Source: DAOSVX01 sp964440405 (lineage in GTDB: Bacteria > Bacillota_I > Bacilli_A > RF39 > UBA660). From it: a stretch of DNA of 18,963 nt. How positions within the stretch are numbered: position 1 is the first letter of the stretch; the number at the start of each line of letters is the position of its first letter. A program made the translations under genes and the position numbers. The stretch is from contig CAYTSB010000015.1 of the NCBI GenBank assembly GCA_964440405.1, positions 1-18,963 of the forward strand. Reading direction: 5' to 3'. The notes beneath the pieces were generated by a model, which saw only the letters and a program-made list of their open reading frames with translations, ran no database searches and was not told where the DNA came from. Positions 1 through 7,038 of the stretch are shown here, piece after piece.

Positions 1-15
1 CAGTTTAAAAGTTAT

Positions 16-1791
16 TTACTTTGAACCGGCATCATCTTTATGCAAACCTTTATATAAATTAACTGCAACTTTAGTTGGAAGTATTTCTTTTAACTCTTCC
101 AAAGAAGCTGCTTTTATTTTGTTTAAGCTTTTGTATTTATTAATTAAATCTTTTTTTCTTTTGGCTCCAATACCTTCGATATTATCAAGTTCACTTTTAA
201 TTGTATTTTTATTTCTTAAAGTGCGATGATAATTAATTGTAAAACGATGGACTTCATCTTGGATTCTAGTCAAATAGTGAAATGAATCTGAATCTTTAGG
301 TATCTCAATTGTTTCTAAAGTTCTACCATTTATTAAATCACTTGTTTTATGCTTGTCATTTTTCTTTAAGCCACATACTAAAATATCTAGGTGTAATTCA
401 TCTAATGTTTCTTTAGTAGCATTAATTTGATTAATGCCACCATCTACAATGATTAAATCTGGTAATTCCGTTTTTTCTAATAATAAACGATAATATCTTC
501 TATAAATAACTTCTTTCATCATATGATAATCATCATTTTTATCAAAACTTATTTTAAATTTACGATAATCTTTTTTAGAAGGAACACCATTTTTAAATAC
601 AACCATACCACTTACTGAGTAATCACCAAAAAGATTAGAGTTATCAAATATTTCAATTTTATCTAGTTTATTTAAACCTAATATCTTCATTAACTCTTCG
701 TTAGCTAAAACAGTTCTTTTTTCATCTTTTTTAATTATCTCAAAACTATTATCTAAATTAATTTTAGCATTAATAAATGCCATATCTAAAATCTTTTTTT
801 TCTCACCTTTTAATGAAGTCATTACTTTAGTATTTAACAAACTACTTAATATTTCATGATTTAACTCTTTGTTAACAATAATCATACTAGGTATTTCATG
901 TTTGGAATAATACATTCCTATATAATCTTCCATATCTTCTTTTTCATCTTTTAAAATAGGAATTATTTCATTATGGCTACCAATTATTTTAGTATTTCTA
1001 ATAAATAAGATTTCAATGCTTAAATAGCCTTTATCCAGATAATAATTAATAACATCTGCATTTTTAATATTCAAAATTTCCACTCTTTGTTTAGTTAAAA
1101 TATAATTAATATAATCTAATTCGTTTTTTAAATCCCATGCTAATTCATAATTTAAATTATCACTATAAAAATCTATCTTCTCTAAGATTTTATTCTTAAT
1201 TAAGTTATTATTGCCTTTTAAAAAACTTAAAATTTCATTTTCCATATTAACTAATACTTCAGAATTTATTTTTTTAACACAATATCCTAAGCATTCTTCA
1301 ATGTGATAATATAAACATACTTCTTTTGGTGTATATTTACATTTTTTTAAAGGATATAATCTGTTTAACAGTTTAACAATTCTTCTAGCGGCATAAACAT
1401 TGGGATATGGTCCGAAAAGCAAACGATTGCGATCTTTTTTAATTTTTAAGTATCTTACTACTTTTAATTCTGGATATGGTTTTTTAACGTATTCAATATA
1501 AGGATAACTCTTATCATCTTTAAGTAAAATATTATATTTAGGATTATATTTTTTAATTAAATTCAACTCTAAAATAAAAGCTTCTAACTCACTACTAGTA
1601 ACAATATAAGAAAAATCATGGATATCACTGACTAGTTTCTGAGTTTTTAAATTATGTTCACCAATAAAATAAGAAGCAATACGATTTCTTAAATTCTTTG
1701 CTTTGCCGACATAGATAATTATGCCATCTTTGTTTTTCATTTGATATGATCCTGGCAAATGAGGTATTAAGCTTATTTTATCTTTAAACAT
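16..1791 (-). CDS. uvrC: UvrABC system protein C (excinuclease subunit UvrC)
   Basis: UvrC is the nuclease of cytoplasmic nucleotide excision repair and makes both incisions around a lesion marked by UvrA/UvrB. The N-terminus has a GIY-YIG domain (GSY near residue 14, YVGKAKNLRNRI near 27-38). A four-cysteine cluster follows (about residues 151, 159, 167, 171; spacing C-x7-C-x7-C-x3-C), matching the Fe-S site known in UvrC. A UVR-type UvrB-binding segment comes next, then the RNase H-like nuclease (EIFDNSNLFGDYSVSG and LIIVDGG), and a terminal helix-hairpin-helix (NIEGIGAKRKKDL). About 591 aa is normal for the family. I place the start at the ATG at 1791, not the in-frame ATG at 1809: GGTG lies 8 bases before 1791, and the -10 box at 1811-1816 would leave 1809 upstream of or at the transcript start. 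No terminator is visible in the 15 bases after the stop. Confidence 0.96.
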   Translation of the reverse strand: MFKDKISLIPHLPGSYQMKNKDGIIIYVGKAKNLRNRIASYFIGEHNLKTQKLVSDIHDFSYIVTSSELEAFILELNLIKKYNPKYNILLKDDKSYPYIEYVKKPYPELKVVRYLKIKKDRNRLLFGPYPNVYAARRIVKLLNRLYPLKKCKYTPKEVCLYYHIEECLGYCVKKINSEVLVNMENEILSFLKGNNNLIKNKILEKIDFYSDNLNYELAWDLKNELDYINYILTKQRVEILNIKNADVINYYLDKGYLSIEILFIRNTKIIGSHNEIIPILKDEKEDMEDYIGMYYSKHEIPSMIIVNKELNHEILSSLLNTKVMTSLKGEKKKILDMAFINAKINLDNSFEIIKKDEKRTVLANEELMKILGLNKLDKIEIFDNSNLFGDYSVSGMVVFKNGVPSKKDYRKFKISFDKNDDYHMMKEVIYRRYYRLLLEKTELPDLIIVDGGINQINATKETLDELHLDILVCGLKKNDKHKTSDLINGRTLETIEIPKDSDSFHYLTRIQDEVHRFTINYHRTLRNKNTIKSELDNIEGIGAKRKKDLINKYKSLNKIKAASLEELKEILPTKVAVNLYKGLHKDDAGSK

Positions 1792-1792
1792 A

Positions 1793-1860
1793 AATTTCAC
1801 CACTGACATTATTATACTATAAAAATAATAAAAATAATGTATAATAAAAGTGGTGAAATT
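1793..1860. promoter_or_regulatory. Divergent uvrC/yigZ promoter region with mirrored start sites
   Basis: TATAAT lies on the minus strand at 1811-1816 (for uvrC) and on the plus strand at 1840-1845 (for yigZ). Neither has a convincing TTGACA box. The 11-base sequence aatttcaccac at 1793-1803 is an exact inverted copy of gtggtgaaatt at 1850-1860. Each arm contains the Shine-Dalgarno-like GGTG of one gene, so both transcripts would have very short leaders of roughly 9-13 bases. Confidence 0.6.
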
Positions 1861-2217
1861 ATGAATTTAATTAATACTTATCAATTAGAAATTAAAAAAT
1901 CCAAGTTTATTGCTTATTACTATCTAGTTAAAAATGTAAATGAAATAGATTTAATTTTAAATGATTTAAAGAAAGAGCATAAGAAAGCCAAACATTTTCC
2001 TTATGCCTATAAAATAGATAATATAATTAAAAAAACTGATGATAAAGAACCTAGCGGTAGTGCCGGTTTACCTATTTATAGTGTTGTTGAGAAAAACGGC
2101 TTAAATAATATTTTAATTGTAGTCATTAGATATTTTGGTGGTATTAAATTAGGAGTTGGTGGGCTTTATCGCGCTTACTTTAAAAGTGCCAATGAAGTTA
2201 TTAAAAAAATTTCCTAA
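1861..2217 (+). CDS. yigZ: YigZ/IMPACT (UPF0029) family protein, N-terminal domain only
   Basis: This 118-aa protein has the UPF0029 (IMPACT N-terminal) signature RYFGGIKLGVGGLYRAY near residues 86-102 and the preceding conserved KEPSGSAGLP stretch. Family members have been linked to translational control (eukaryotic IMPACT/YIH1), but the bacterial role is not settled. Typical bacterial YigZ/YvyE proteins are about 200 aa, with a C-terminal DUF1949 ferredoxin-like domain. Here the frame stops soon after the signature, and the terminator and glyA follow at once, so that domain is absent. I see no frameshifted remainder downstream. The ATG at 1861 is chosen over 1837 because GGTG precedes it at 1852-1855 and the -10 box ends at 1845, which puts 1837 upstream of the likely transcript start. 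The gene overlaps the end of glyA by four bases, tail to tail. Confidence 0.85.
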   Translation: MNLINTYQLEIKKSKFIAYYYLVKNVNEIDLILNDLKKEHKKAKHFPYAYKIDNIIKKTDDKEPSGSAGLPIYSVVEKNGLNNILIVVIRYFGGIKLGVGGLYRAYFKSANEVIKKIS

Positions 2218-2231
2218 ATAGGAAATTTTTT
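2204..2231. terminator. Bidirectional terminator between yigZ and glyA
   Basis: A 13-bp perfect inverted repeat (arms 2204-2216 and 2219-2231, core TTTCCTA/TAGGAAA) has a run of As on its left flank and Ts on its right, so it can terminate transcripts from both sides. It contains the stop codons of both convergent genes: TAA of yigZ at 2215-2217 and TAG of glyA at 2214-2216. Confidence 0.8.
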
Positions 2232-3419
2232 AGTTAAAGCTAATACTGCTTTTTTTAAAACTATTAATTTTTCTTTTTTTATTAAAACTTGAGCCATTAA
2301 GTTAGCCACTTCATTAAATTCTTTTTTAGTAAATCCTCTTGTAGTCATTGCTGGAGTTCCTACTCTAATGCCACTCGTTTTCATTGGTGATTCAGAGTCA
2401 TTGGGAATCATGTTTTTATTAACTGTAATACATATTTTATCTAAAATATCCTCTACTTCTTTACCAGTAAGATTACATGATGATTTGGTATCAATTAATA
2501 TTAAATGGTTATCTGTCCCATCAGTTATCAATTTAAAACCATGTTCTTTTAAAGATTCAGCGAATTGTTTAGCATTAGCTAATACATTCTCTTGATACTT
2601 TTTAAAATCTGGTTGTAATGCTTCATAAAAGCATTCAGCTTTGGCAGCAATAACATGCATTAAAGGGCCTCCTTGAATACCAGGAAAAATTATTTTATTA
2701 ATTTTTTTAATAATTTCTTCATTATTAGTTAAAATCAATCCTCCTCTCGGACCTCTTAAAGTCTTATGAGTAGTTGAAGTAATTATATCAGCATAAGGAA
2801 TTGGTGACATATGCAAACCAGTAGCAACAAGTCCGGCAATATGAGCCATATCAACCATTAAATAACTATTACATTTATCTGCTACTTCTCTAAATTTTTT
2901 AAAATCAATTGCTCTTGGATAAGCACTTGCTCCGGCAATAATCATTTTAGGCTTTTCTTTCAAAGCAATTTCTTCTAACTTTTTATAATCAATAAAACCC
3001 CTATTATCTACACCATAAGAAATAATTTCATAATCTAAACCACTAAAGTTTAAGGGATGTCCGTGAGTTAGATGACCGCCACTTGCTAAATCCATTCCTA
3101 ATACTTTGTCTTTAGGACTTAATAAAGCTTTATAGACAGCCATATTAGCAGAACTTCCACTATGAGGCTGAACATTGGCATAATTACATTTAAATAACTC
3201 ACAGGCATATTCTATCGCTTTAGATTCAAAAATATCAATGTACTGACAGCCGCCATAATATCTTTTATTAGGATAACCTTCAGCATATTTATTAGTTAAA
3301 ATTGATCCTTGTAATTTTAAAATATCTTTGGAAACATAGTTTTCACTAGCTATTAACTCAATATTATTTTTTTGTCTTTTTCTTTCTTTATTTAAAGTAT
3401 TTTTCAATATTTTATCCAT
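2214..3419 (-). CDS. glyA: Serine hydroxymethyltransferase
   Basis: GlyA interconverts serine and glycine with tetrahydrofolate to 5,10-methylene-THF. It is a PLP enzyme and the main entry of one-carbon units for thymidylate, purines and formyl-methionine. The 401-aa protein has the PLP-lysine motif STTHKTLRGPRGG with the lysine at residue 219, the early motif ELIASENYVS (21-30), the tetramer/substrate region NKYAEGYPNKRYYGG, and the active-site stretch DMAHIAGL (190-197). The length is slightly under the usual 410-420. The ATG at 3419 is preceded by AGGTG at good spacing and by its own extended -10 promoter, so the gene appears to be transcribed alone and ends in the shared hairpin with yigZ. 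I see no missing catalytic residue. Confidence 0.97.
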   Translation of the reverse strand: MDKILKNTLNKERKRQKNNIELIASENYVSKDILKLQGSILTNKYAEGYPNKRYYGGCQYIDIFESKAIEYACELFKCNYANVQPHSGSSANMAVYKALLSPKDKVLGMDLASGGHLTHGHPLNFSGLDYEIISYGVDNRGFIDYKKLEEIALKEKPKMIIAGASAYPRAIDFKKFREVADKCNSYLMVDMAHIAGLVATGLHMSPIPYADIITSTTHKTLRGPRGGLILTNNEEIIKKINKIIFPGIQGGPLMHVIAAKAECFYEALQPDFKKYQENVLANAKQFAESLKEHGFKLITDGTDNHLILIDTKSSCNLTGKEVEDILDKICITVNKNMIPNDSESPMKTSGIRVGTPAMTTRGFTKKEFNEVANLMAQVLIKKEKLIVLKKAVLALTKKFPI

Positions 3420-3434
3420 AAATTCACCTATTAA

Positions 3435-3443
3435 ATTATAACA
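3435..3443 (-). promoter_or_regulatory. glyA promoter, extended -10 box
   Basis: The minus strand reads TGTTATAAT here, an exact extended -10 (TGnTATAAT), 15 bases upstream of the glyA ATG and just before the AGGTG ribosome binding site. No clear -35 is seen, as is usual for extended -10 promoters. The same TGTTATAAT occurs before murT. Confidence 0.65.
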
Positions 3444-3522
3444 AATAAAATAAAGTATTACTATTTTATCTAACCACTAATAATGTCAGGTAATTAATAC
3501 CACATTTAGAATATCTTAGCAT

Positions 3523-3552
3523 AAAAAAACTTAAAAACCAAGTTTTAAGTTT
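3523..3552 (-). terminator. Terminator of the rpsB-tsf-thioredoxin operon
   Basis: A 10-bp inverted repeat (aaacttaaaa at 3527-3536, ttttaagttt at 3543-3552) has a 6-base loop and is followed on the minus strand by a run of seven T. It overlaps the TAA stop of the thioredoxin-like gene. Confidence 0.75.
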
Positions 3553-4192
3553 ATTCATTACAATCAGTACAAGACTCTACTAATACTTTAGCCATTAAAT
3601 CTTTTAATTTATTTTTCAAAGCAAGAGTATTCTCATTATTCCAATATTCACCAGGATCCGCTTTACCACCAGTGTCTAAAGATGTTTCATAGTCATGACC
3701 AACCATTACTCCTTCTTTTACAATTGATATATCAGGTACATAAACCCTAGAATTACCGTCGTCATCTTTTTGCAAGTGGCTATCTAGTAAAGTAATAATT
3801 TCTTGATATTCAGATGTATTATCTTTGCGATCATTTAAAATATTCAAATAATAAATTTCCTCTAAACCTACTTCTTTAGCCGCTTCATTTAAAATTTTAA
3901 CATAAGCTTGGCACCATTTGCATTCGGGAAATCCCATATAAACAACTCCTGTGCCACCTTTTAAGATATTAATTACTTCTTTAGCAGTCTTATAAACAAA
4001 GACATTGTCTTCACCTACAGTAGTATATTCACTAGCAAAGTTTTCTGCATCAGTTGGAACTTTTGGCTCTTCTTTGCCAAGATAAATAAATGCTACTAAC
4101 ATAACAACACCTGCTATGATCATGATAATATCTTTAATTACTCTTTTTTTATCAATTACTGCTATGATTTTTTTATCATTTTCCTTTTTCAC
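3551..4192 (-). CDS. Membrane-anchored thioredoxin-like protein
   Basis: This 213-aa protein has a basic N-terminus, one hydrophobic segment (residues 21-39, IIMIIAGVVMLVAFIYLG) and then a thioredoxin-like domain: strand VVYMGFPE, redox motif CKWC (91-94) and a likely cis-proline (YVPD, Pro153). The charge pattern predicts that the thioredoxin domain faces outside the cell, so a thiol-disulfide role on exported proteins is likely; the partner is unknown. A second CxxC (CTDC, 208-211) sits three residues from the end, outside the fold. The start is GTG at 4192, with GAGG placed at the tsf stop 17 bases upstream, so it is probably translated as the third gene of the rpsB-tsf operon. That location is unusual, because pyrH or frr normally follow tsf. 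It resembles bacteriocin-associated PedC/BrcD-type thioredoxins only in general layout; no bacteriocin genes are nearby. Confidence 0.8.
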   Translation of the reverse strand: MKKENDKKIIAVIDKKRVIKDIIMIIAGVVMLVAFIYLGKEEPKVPTDAENFASEYTTVGEDNVFVYKTAKEVINILKGGTGVVYMGFPECKWCQAYVKILNEAAKEVGLEEIYYLNILNDRKDNTSEYQEIITLLDSHLQKDDDGNSRVYVPDISIVKEGVMVGHDYETSLDTGGKADPGEYWNNENTLALKNKLKDLMAKVLVESCTDCNE

Positions 4193-4209
4193 TACTTTTA
4201 CCTCATTAA

Positions 4210-5079
4210 CTATTTAATTTGATTCATTACTTCACTAGCAAAGTCATCATTTCTTTTTTCTAATCCCTCGCCAACTTCATAACGAATCATACTTACTAAT
4301 TCTCCACCATTGTTAGTTACATATGTGTTAATTGAAATACTGCCATCTTTAATAAATGTCTGATCTGCTAAACAAATTTCTTGATAGAATTTCTTTAGTC
4401 TTCCTTCAACCATTTTTTCAGCTATTTCAGCAGGTTTGCCTTCTTCAATAGCTTGGGCTTTAAATACATCTTTTTCTCTAGCTATTTCCTCGCTCGGAAT
4501 TTCTTTTGAGAACATATAGCTTGGTCTCATTGCTGCTGTTTGCATCGCTACATCTTTAGCAACTGCTTCGTTAGCACCTTTTAAGACTACTAGGGCTGCT
4601 ATTCTCCCATTTAAATGAATATAAGGTCCAAAAACTTCTTCATCACTTTTAGTAATTAAACTAAATCTTCTAAATGAAAGCTTTTCACCTATCTTGGCTG
4701 CTTTAGCAATAATATAATCATTAATAGTAGCACAATTTAAATCTAATGCTAGAGCATCTTCCATCGTATTTGCTTCACTATGTAATATAGTATTCCCGAT
4801 TTCATCAAGCATATTAATAAATTCTTCATTTTTACTGACAAAATCAGTTTCTGAATTTATTTCTAAAATAACCGCTTTATTTCCTTCAAGATAAATATTT
4901 GCTAAGCCTTCTGAAGCAATACGACTAGCTTTCTTAGTTGCTTTAGCAATTCCTTTTTCTCTTAAATAATCCAATGCTTTTTCAATATCACCATTGGTAC
5001 TTTCCAAAGCTGTCTTACAATCCATCATGCCAGCGCCTGATTTTTCTCTTAATTCCTTTACTAAACTTGCACTTATCAT
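4210..5079 (-). CDS. tsf: Translation elongation factor Ts
   Basis: EF-Ts is the nucleotide exchange factor that regenerates EF-Tu-GTP in the cytoplasm. The 289-aa protein opens with the conserved UBA-like region (LVKELREKSGAGMMDCKTAL, residues 6-25). It carries the EF-Tu contact motif TDFVSKNEEF (78-87), and the two core subdomains follow, ending in YEVGEGLEKRNDDFASEVM. The length is typical. The ATG at 5079 lies 6 bases after the rpsB stop. The likely ribosome binding site (AAAGG/TAGG) is within the last codons of rpsB, which implies translational coupling. Nothing looks damaged. Confidence 0.97.
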   Translation of the reverse strand: MISASLVKELREKSGAGMMDCKTALESTNGDIEKALDYLREKGIAKATKKASRIASEGLANIYLEGNKAVILEINSETDFVSKNEEFINMLDEIGNTILHSEANTMEDALALDLNCATINDYIIAKAAKIGEKLSFRRFSLITKSDEEVFGPYIHLNGRIAALVVLKGANEAVAKDVAMQTAAMRPSYMFSKEIPSEEIAREKDVFKAQAIEEGKPAEIAEKMVEGRLKKFYQEICLADQTFIKDGSISINTYVTNNGGELVSMIRYEVGEGLEKRNDDFASEVMNQIK

Positions 5080-5085
5080 TTTAGC

Positions 5086-6024
5086 CTACCTTTCTATTGC
5101 ATCAATTAATTCTTGTTTTTTCATAGTACTGTAACCTTTAATTTTTTTTGCTTTAGCCATATCTTTTAATTCGGCCAAGGTTTTACTATTTAAATCTATT
5201 TCTTCTTTTTCAGCTTTTTTTATTACTGGTTCTTCAATTACCACAGCTATTTCTTCTTTAACAGGTTCTTTAATTACTGCAACTATTTCTTCTTTAACAG
5301 GTTTCTTATCTTTAGCCTCTTCAGTAACATAATCAATTAATTCAAAACCTTTAGTTTCACAAATAGCATTGTTAAGTACTCCTAAAATTAATTTAATTGA
5401 ACGAACTGCATCATCATTGCCAGGAATTATAAAGTCCACATCATCAGGATCGCCATTGGTATCAACAATCCCAAAGACTGGAATATTTAATTTACGAGCT
5501 TCTCTAATTGCATTAATTTCCTTTTTAGGATCAACAACAATTAAAGCTTGTGGTAATTTGGTCATTTCCCTAATTCCACATAATACTCGATTTAACTTAT
5601 CATATTCCTTTTTTAAACCAATAACTTCTTTTTTAGGTAGTAACTCAAATATTCCTTCTTTTTCCATTATTTCAATTTCTTCAAGTCTTTTAATTCTTCT
5701 TCTAATGGTTCTAAAGTTAGTTAATGTTCCACCTAACCATCTTTCAGTTACATAGTAACTTTGGCTTCTTAAAGCCTCTTCTTTGCTAACCTCGCTAGCT
5801 TGTTTCTTGGTTCCTACAAATAAAAATGTTCCATTATTTGTAGCAATCGTCTTGATTTCTTCATAGCACTTTTCAATACATGCTAAGGTTTTTTGCAAGT
5901 CAATAATATAAATATCATCTCTTGCTGTAAAAATATACTCTTTCATTTTAGGATTCCATCTTTTTGTTTGATGCCCAAAATGAACACCAGCTTCTAATAA
6001 GTAACTCATAGAAACTACAGCCAT
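5086..6024 (-). CDS. rpsB: 30S ribosomal protein S2 with C-terminal Rho_N-like extension
   Basis: S2 is a structural protein of the small ribosomal subunit. Residues 1 to about 233 are a standard S2: GVHFGHQTKRWNPKM (13-27), FVGTKKQA (69-76), TERWLGGTLTNF (93-104) and FGIVDTNGDPDDVDFIIPGNDDA (184-206). The protein continues to 312 aa. First comes an acidic/basic linker with an imperfect repeat (PVKEEIVAVIKE, PVKEEIAVVIEE, about 242-265). Then residues 278-312 (LNSKTLAELKDMAKAKKIKG, then YSTMKKQELIDAIER) match the Rho N-terminal/SAP-like helical fold pattern. The ATG at 6024 follows AAAGGGATG at suitable distance. It is the first gene of rpsB-tsf-thioredoxin. The Rho_N assignment comes from pattern recognition only. 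Confidence 0.95.
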   Translation of the reverse strand: MAVVSMSYLLEAGVHFGHQTKRWNPKMKEYIFTARDDIYIIDLQKTLACIEKCYEEIKTIATNNGTFLFVGTKKQASEVSKEEALRSQSYYVTERWLGGTLTNFRTIRRRIKRLEEIEIMEKEGIFELLPKKEVIGLKKEYDKLNRVLCGIREMTKLPQALIVVDPKKEINAIREARKLNIPVFGIVDTNGDPDDVDFIIPGNDDAVRSIKLILGVLNNAICETKGFELIDYVTEEAKDKKPVKEEIVAVIKEPVKEEIAVVIEEPVIKKAEKEEIDLNSKTLAELKDMAKAKKIKGYSTMKKQELIDAIER

Positions 6025-6064
6025 TTAAATCATCCCTTTCGTTAAGCCGCCGAATATGTCATTT

Positions 6065-6097
6065 TTAATTAACACCTTAAAAGCACTAGTTAATTAA
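6065..6097 (-). promoter_or_regulatory. Hairpin in the rpsB 5' leader
   Basis: A 9-bp perfect stem (TTAATTAAC at 6065-6073 pairing with GTTAATTAA at 6089-6097, 15-base loop) sits in the roughly 120-base untranslated region before rpsB, ending about 40 bases before the start codon. A second small hairpin, TGGTTTT-ata-AAAACCA, lies upstream at about 6117-6133. S2 mRNAs are autoregulated through leader structure in several bacteria, so a similar role is plausible, but I do not recognise a specific known motif. I could not fix the promoter. Confidence 0.35.
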
Positions 6098-6146
6098 ATC
6101 AATATTCGTGTGTATTTGGTTTTTATAAAACCACCAATATAGTATC

Positions 6147-6175
6147 AAAAAAACACTATAGATACAAGTGTTTTT
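6147..6175. terminator. Terminator between the unknown minus-strand gene and rpsB
   Basis: A 9-bp inverted repeat (AAAAACACT at 6149-6157, AGTGTTTTT at 6167-6175, 9-base loop) has seven consecutive T on its minus-strand 3' side. It lies 20 bases after the stop of the partial gene ending at 6195 and upstream of rpsB, so it most likely ends that gene's transcript. Confidence 0.6.
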
Positions 6176-6194
6176 ATTATTATATATTCTAAAA

Positions 6195-6407
6195 TTAATT
6201 TATTTTTACTTTTCCATTATATTTTGAACGATAATTATTAATAAATTTATCAAAAGCATCAGTTTTGTATTTCTTGTCATTCATAATATTTAAAACAATA
6301 TTATCAATATCATAATCATCTATTATTTTAAATACTCTATTTTGAATTTTACTAACTAATAATTCATTAATTTCATCAAAAATATTTACATATAAAGTCT
6401 CTTCCGT
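6195..6407 (-). CDS. Hypothetical protein, C-terminal 70 residues (cut by gap)
   Basis: An open minus-strand frame runs from the first assembly gap to a TAA at 6195-6197 and encodes 70 residues with no internal stop. The visible part begins TEETLYVNIFDEINELLVSK and ends FINNYRSKYNGKVKIN. It looks like charged helices, with no transmembrane segment and no motif I recognise. The start and any functional domain lie in or beyond the gap. A terminator hairpin follows 20 bases downstream, which supports this being a real gene end. A frame this long is moderately significant in such AT-rich DNA. No function is assigned. Confidence 0.55.
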   Translation of the reverse strand, partial: TEETLYVNIFDEINELLVSKIQNRVFKIIDDYDIDNIVLNIMNDKKYKTDAFDKFINNYRSKYNGKVKIN

Positions 6408-6507
6408 NNNNNNNNNNNNNNNNNNNNNNNNNNNNNNNNNNNNNNNNNNNNNNNNNNNNNNNNNNNNNNNNNNNNNNNNNNNNNNNNNNNNNNNNNNNNN
6501 NNNNNNN
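6408..6507. other. Assembly gap (100 N)
   Basis: Exactly 100 N, the usual placeholder for a scaffold gap of unknown size. It separates a minus-strand gene end from a plus-strand gene that is already in progress, so at least two gene starts are missing. Confidence 0.98.
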
Positions 6508-7038
6508 CAAAATTTTTATGTAGTCCATCTAGATGATTCTTTTTATGAAATCGGCAGGCAACATTTTCACATTGAAGATGATGCTGATTACGAATTAAAA
6601 GAAGGAGCAAAATTTGATAACCTTGATCCCGACTTTAATTTAGCATATTACCCTTATCTAAGAAAGATAAAAATAAAAGATAAATGGTTTTTATATAATA
6701 TGAATAATCAAAAAATATTATCCTTGCCATTTGCCGACATCAGTAAATATTTTACTGTTGATGGTAAAACTATTGATTTAGCAGAAGCTAAATCTAGATT
6801 AGTGGTTTCAGAAAGTGTTTATTCAAGTAATCAAGCTCTTTCTACTACTCTAGTTGGTACAATCGATTTCAAAGGGAATTTGGTTAGATTGATTGACGGA
6901 AATACTTTAGAAGAATATCCTACTGTTGAGAGTGTTGATGATTGGAACAAAATTATTAATCAAGTTGAAGCTACTTTAAATGGTAAAAATATTGAATTAT
7001 CTAAAGCAGCGCGAATATATCAAAAAATAACTAGTTAG
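6508..7038 (+). CDS. Modular NTLEEYPT-family protein, 5' end missing in gap
   Basis: The frame is open from the first base after the gap (QNFYVVHLDDSFYEIG...) to TAA at 7036-7038, 176 visible residues. The ATG at 6700 is internal, not the start, because homology to the next gene begins well before it. The visible part is one module of a repeat family shared with the gene at 7053-8561: a KWFLYNMNNQKILSLPF strand region, an STTLVGTIDFKGNLV strand pair, the signature GNTLEEYPT, and a closing helix (WNKIINQVEATLNG). No signal peptide, transmembrane segment or catalytic motif is visible. I do not recognise the family. The [I/T]D..G.LV segments faintly recall WG-type beta repeats, but the Trp-Gly is absent. 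Confidence 0.7.
   Translation, partial: QNFYVVHLDDSFYEIGRQHFHIEDDADYELKEGAKFDNLDPDFNLAYYPYLRKIKIKDKWFLYNMNNQKILSLPFADISKYFTVDGKTIDLAEAKSRLVVSESVYSSNQALSTTLVGTIDFKGNLVRLIDGNTLEEYPTVESVDDWNKIINQVEATLNGKNIELSKAARIYQKITS

Noticed and set aside
2368..2595. A plus-strand open frame inside glyA
   Set aside because: Antisense shadow of a clearly conserved gene, with no ribosome binding site or family match.
5369..5755. A plus-strand frame of 128 codons inside rpsB
   Set aside because: Antisense shadow of the conserved S2 core.
6386..6610. A minus-strand frame spanning the first gap
   Set aside because: Mostly N, and antisense to the modular protein gene on its right side.
6700..7038. ATG at 6700 as the start of a 112-aa protein
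   Set aside because: The frame is open back to the gap, and the preceding 64 codons align with the neighbouring paralogue, so this ATG is internal.
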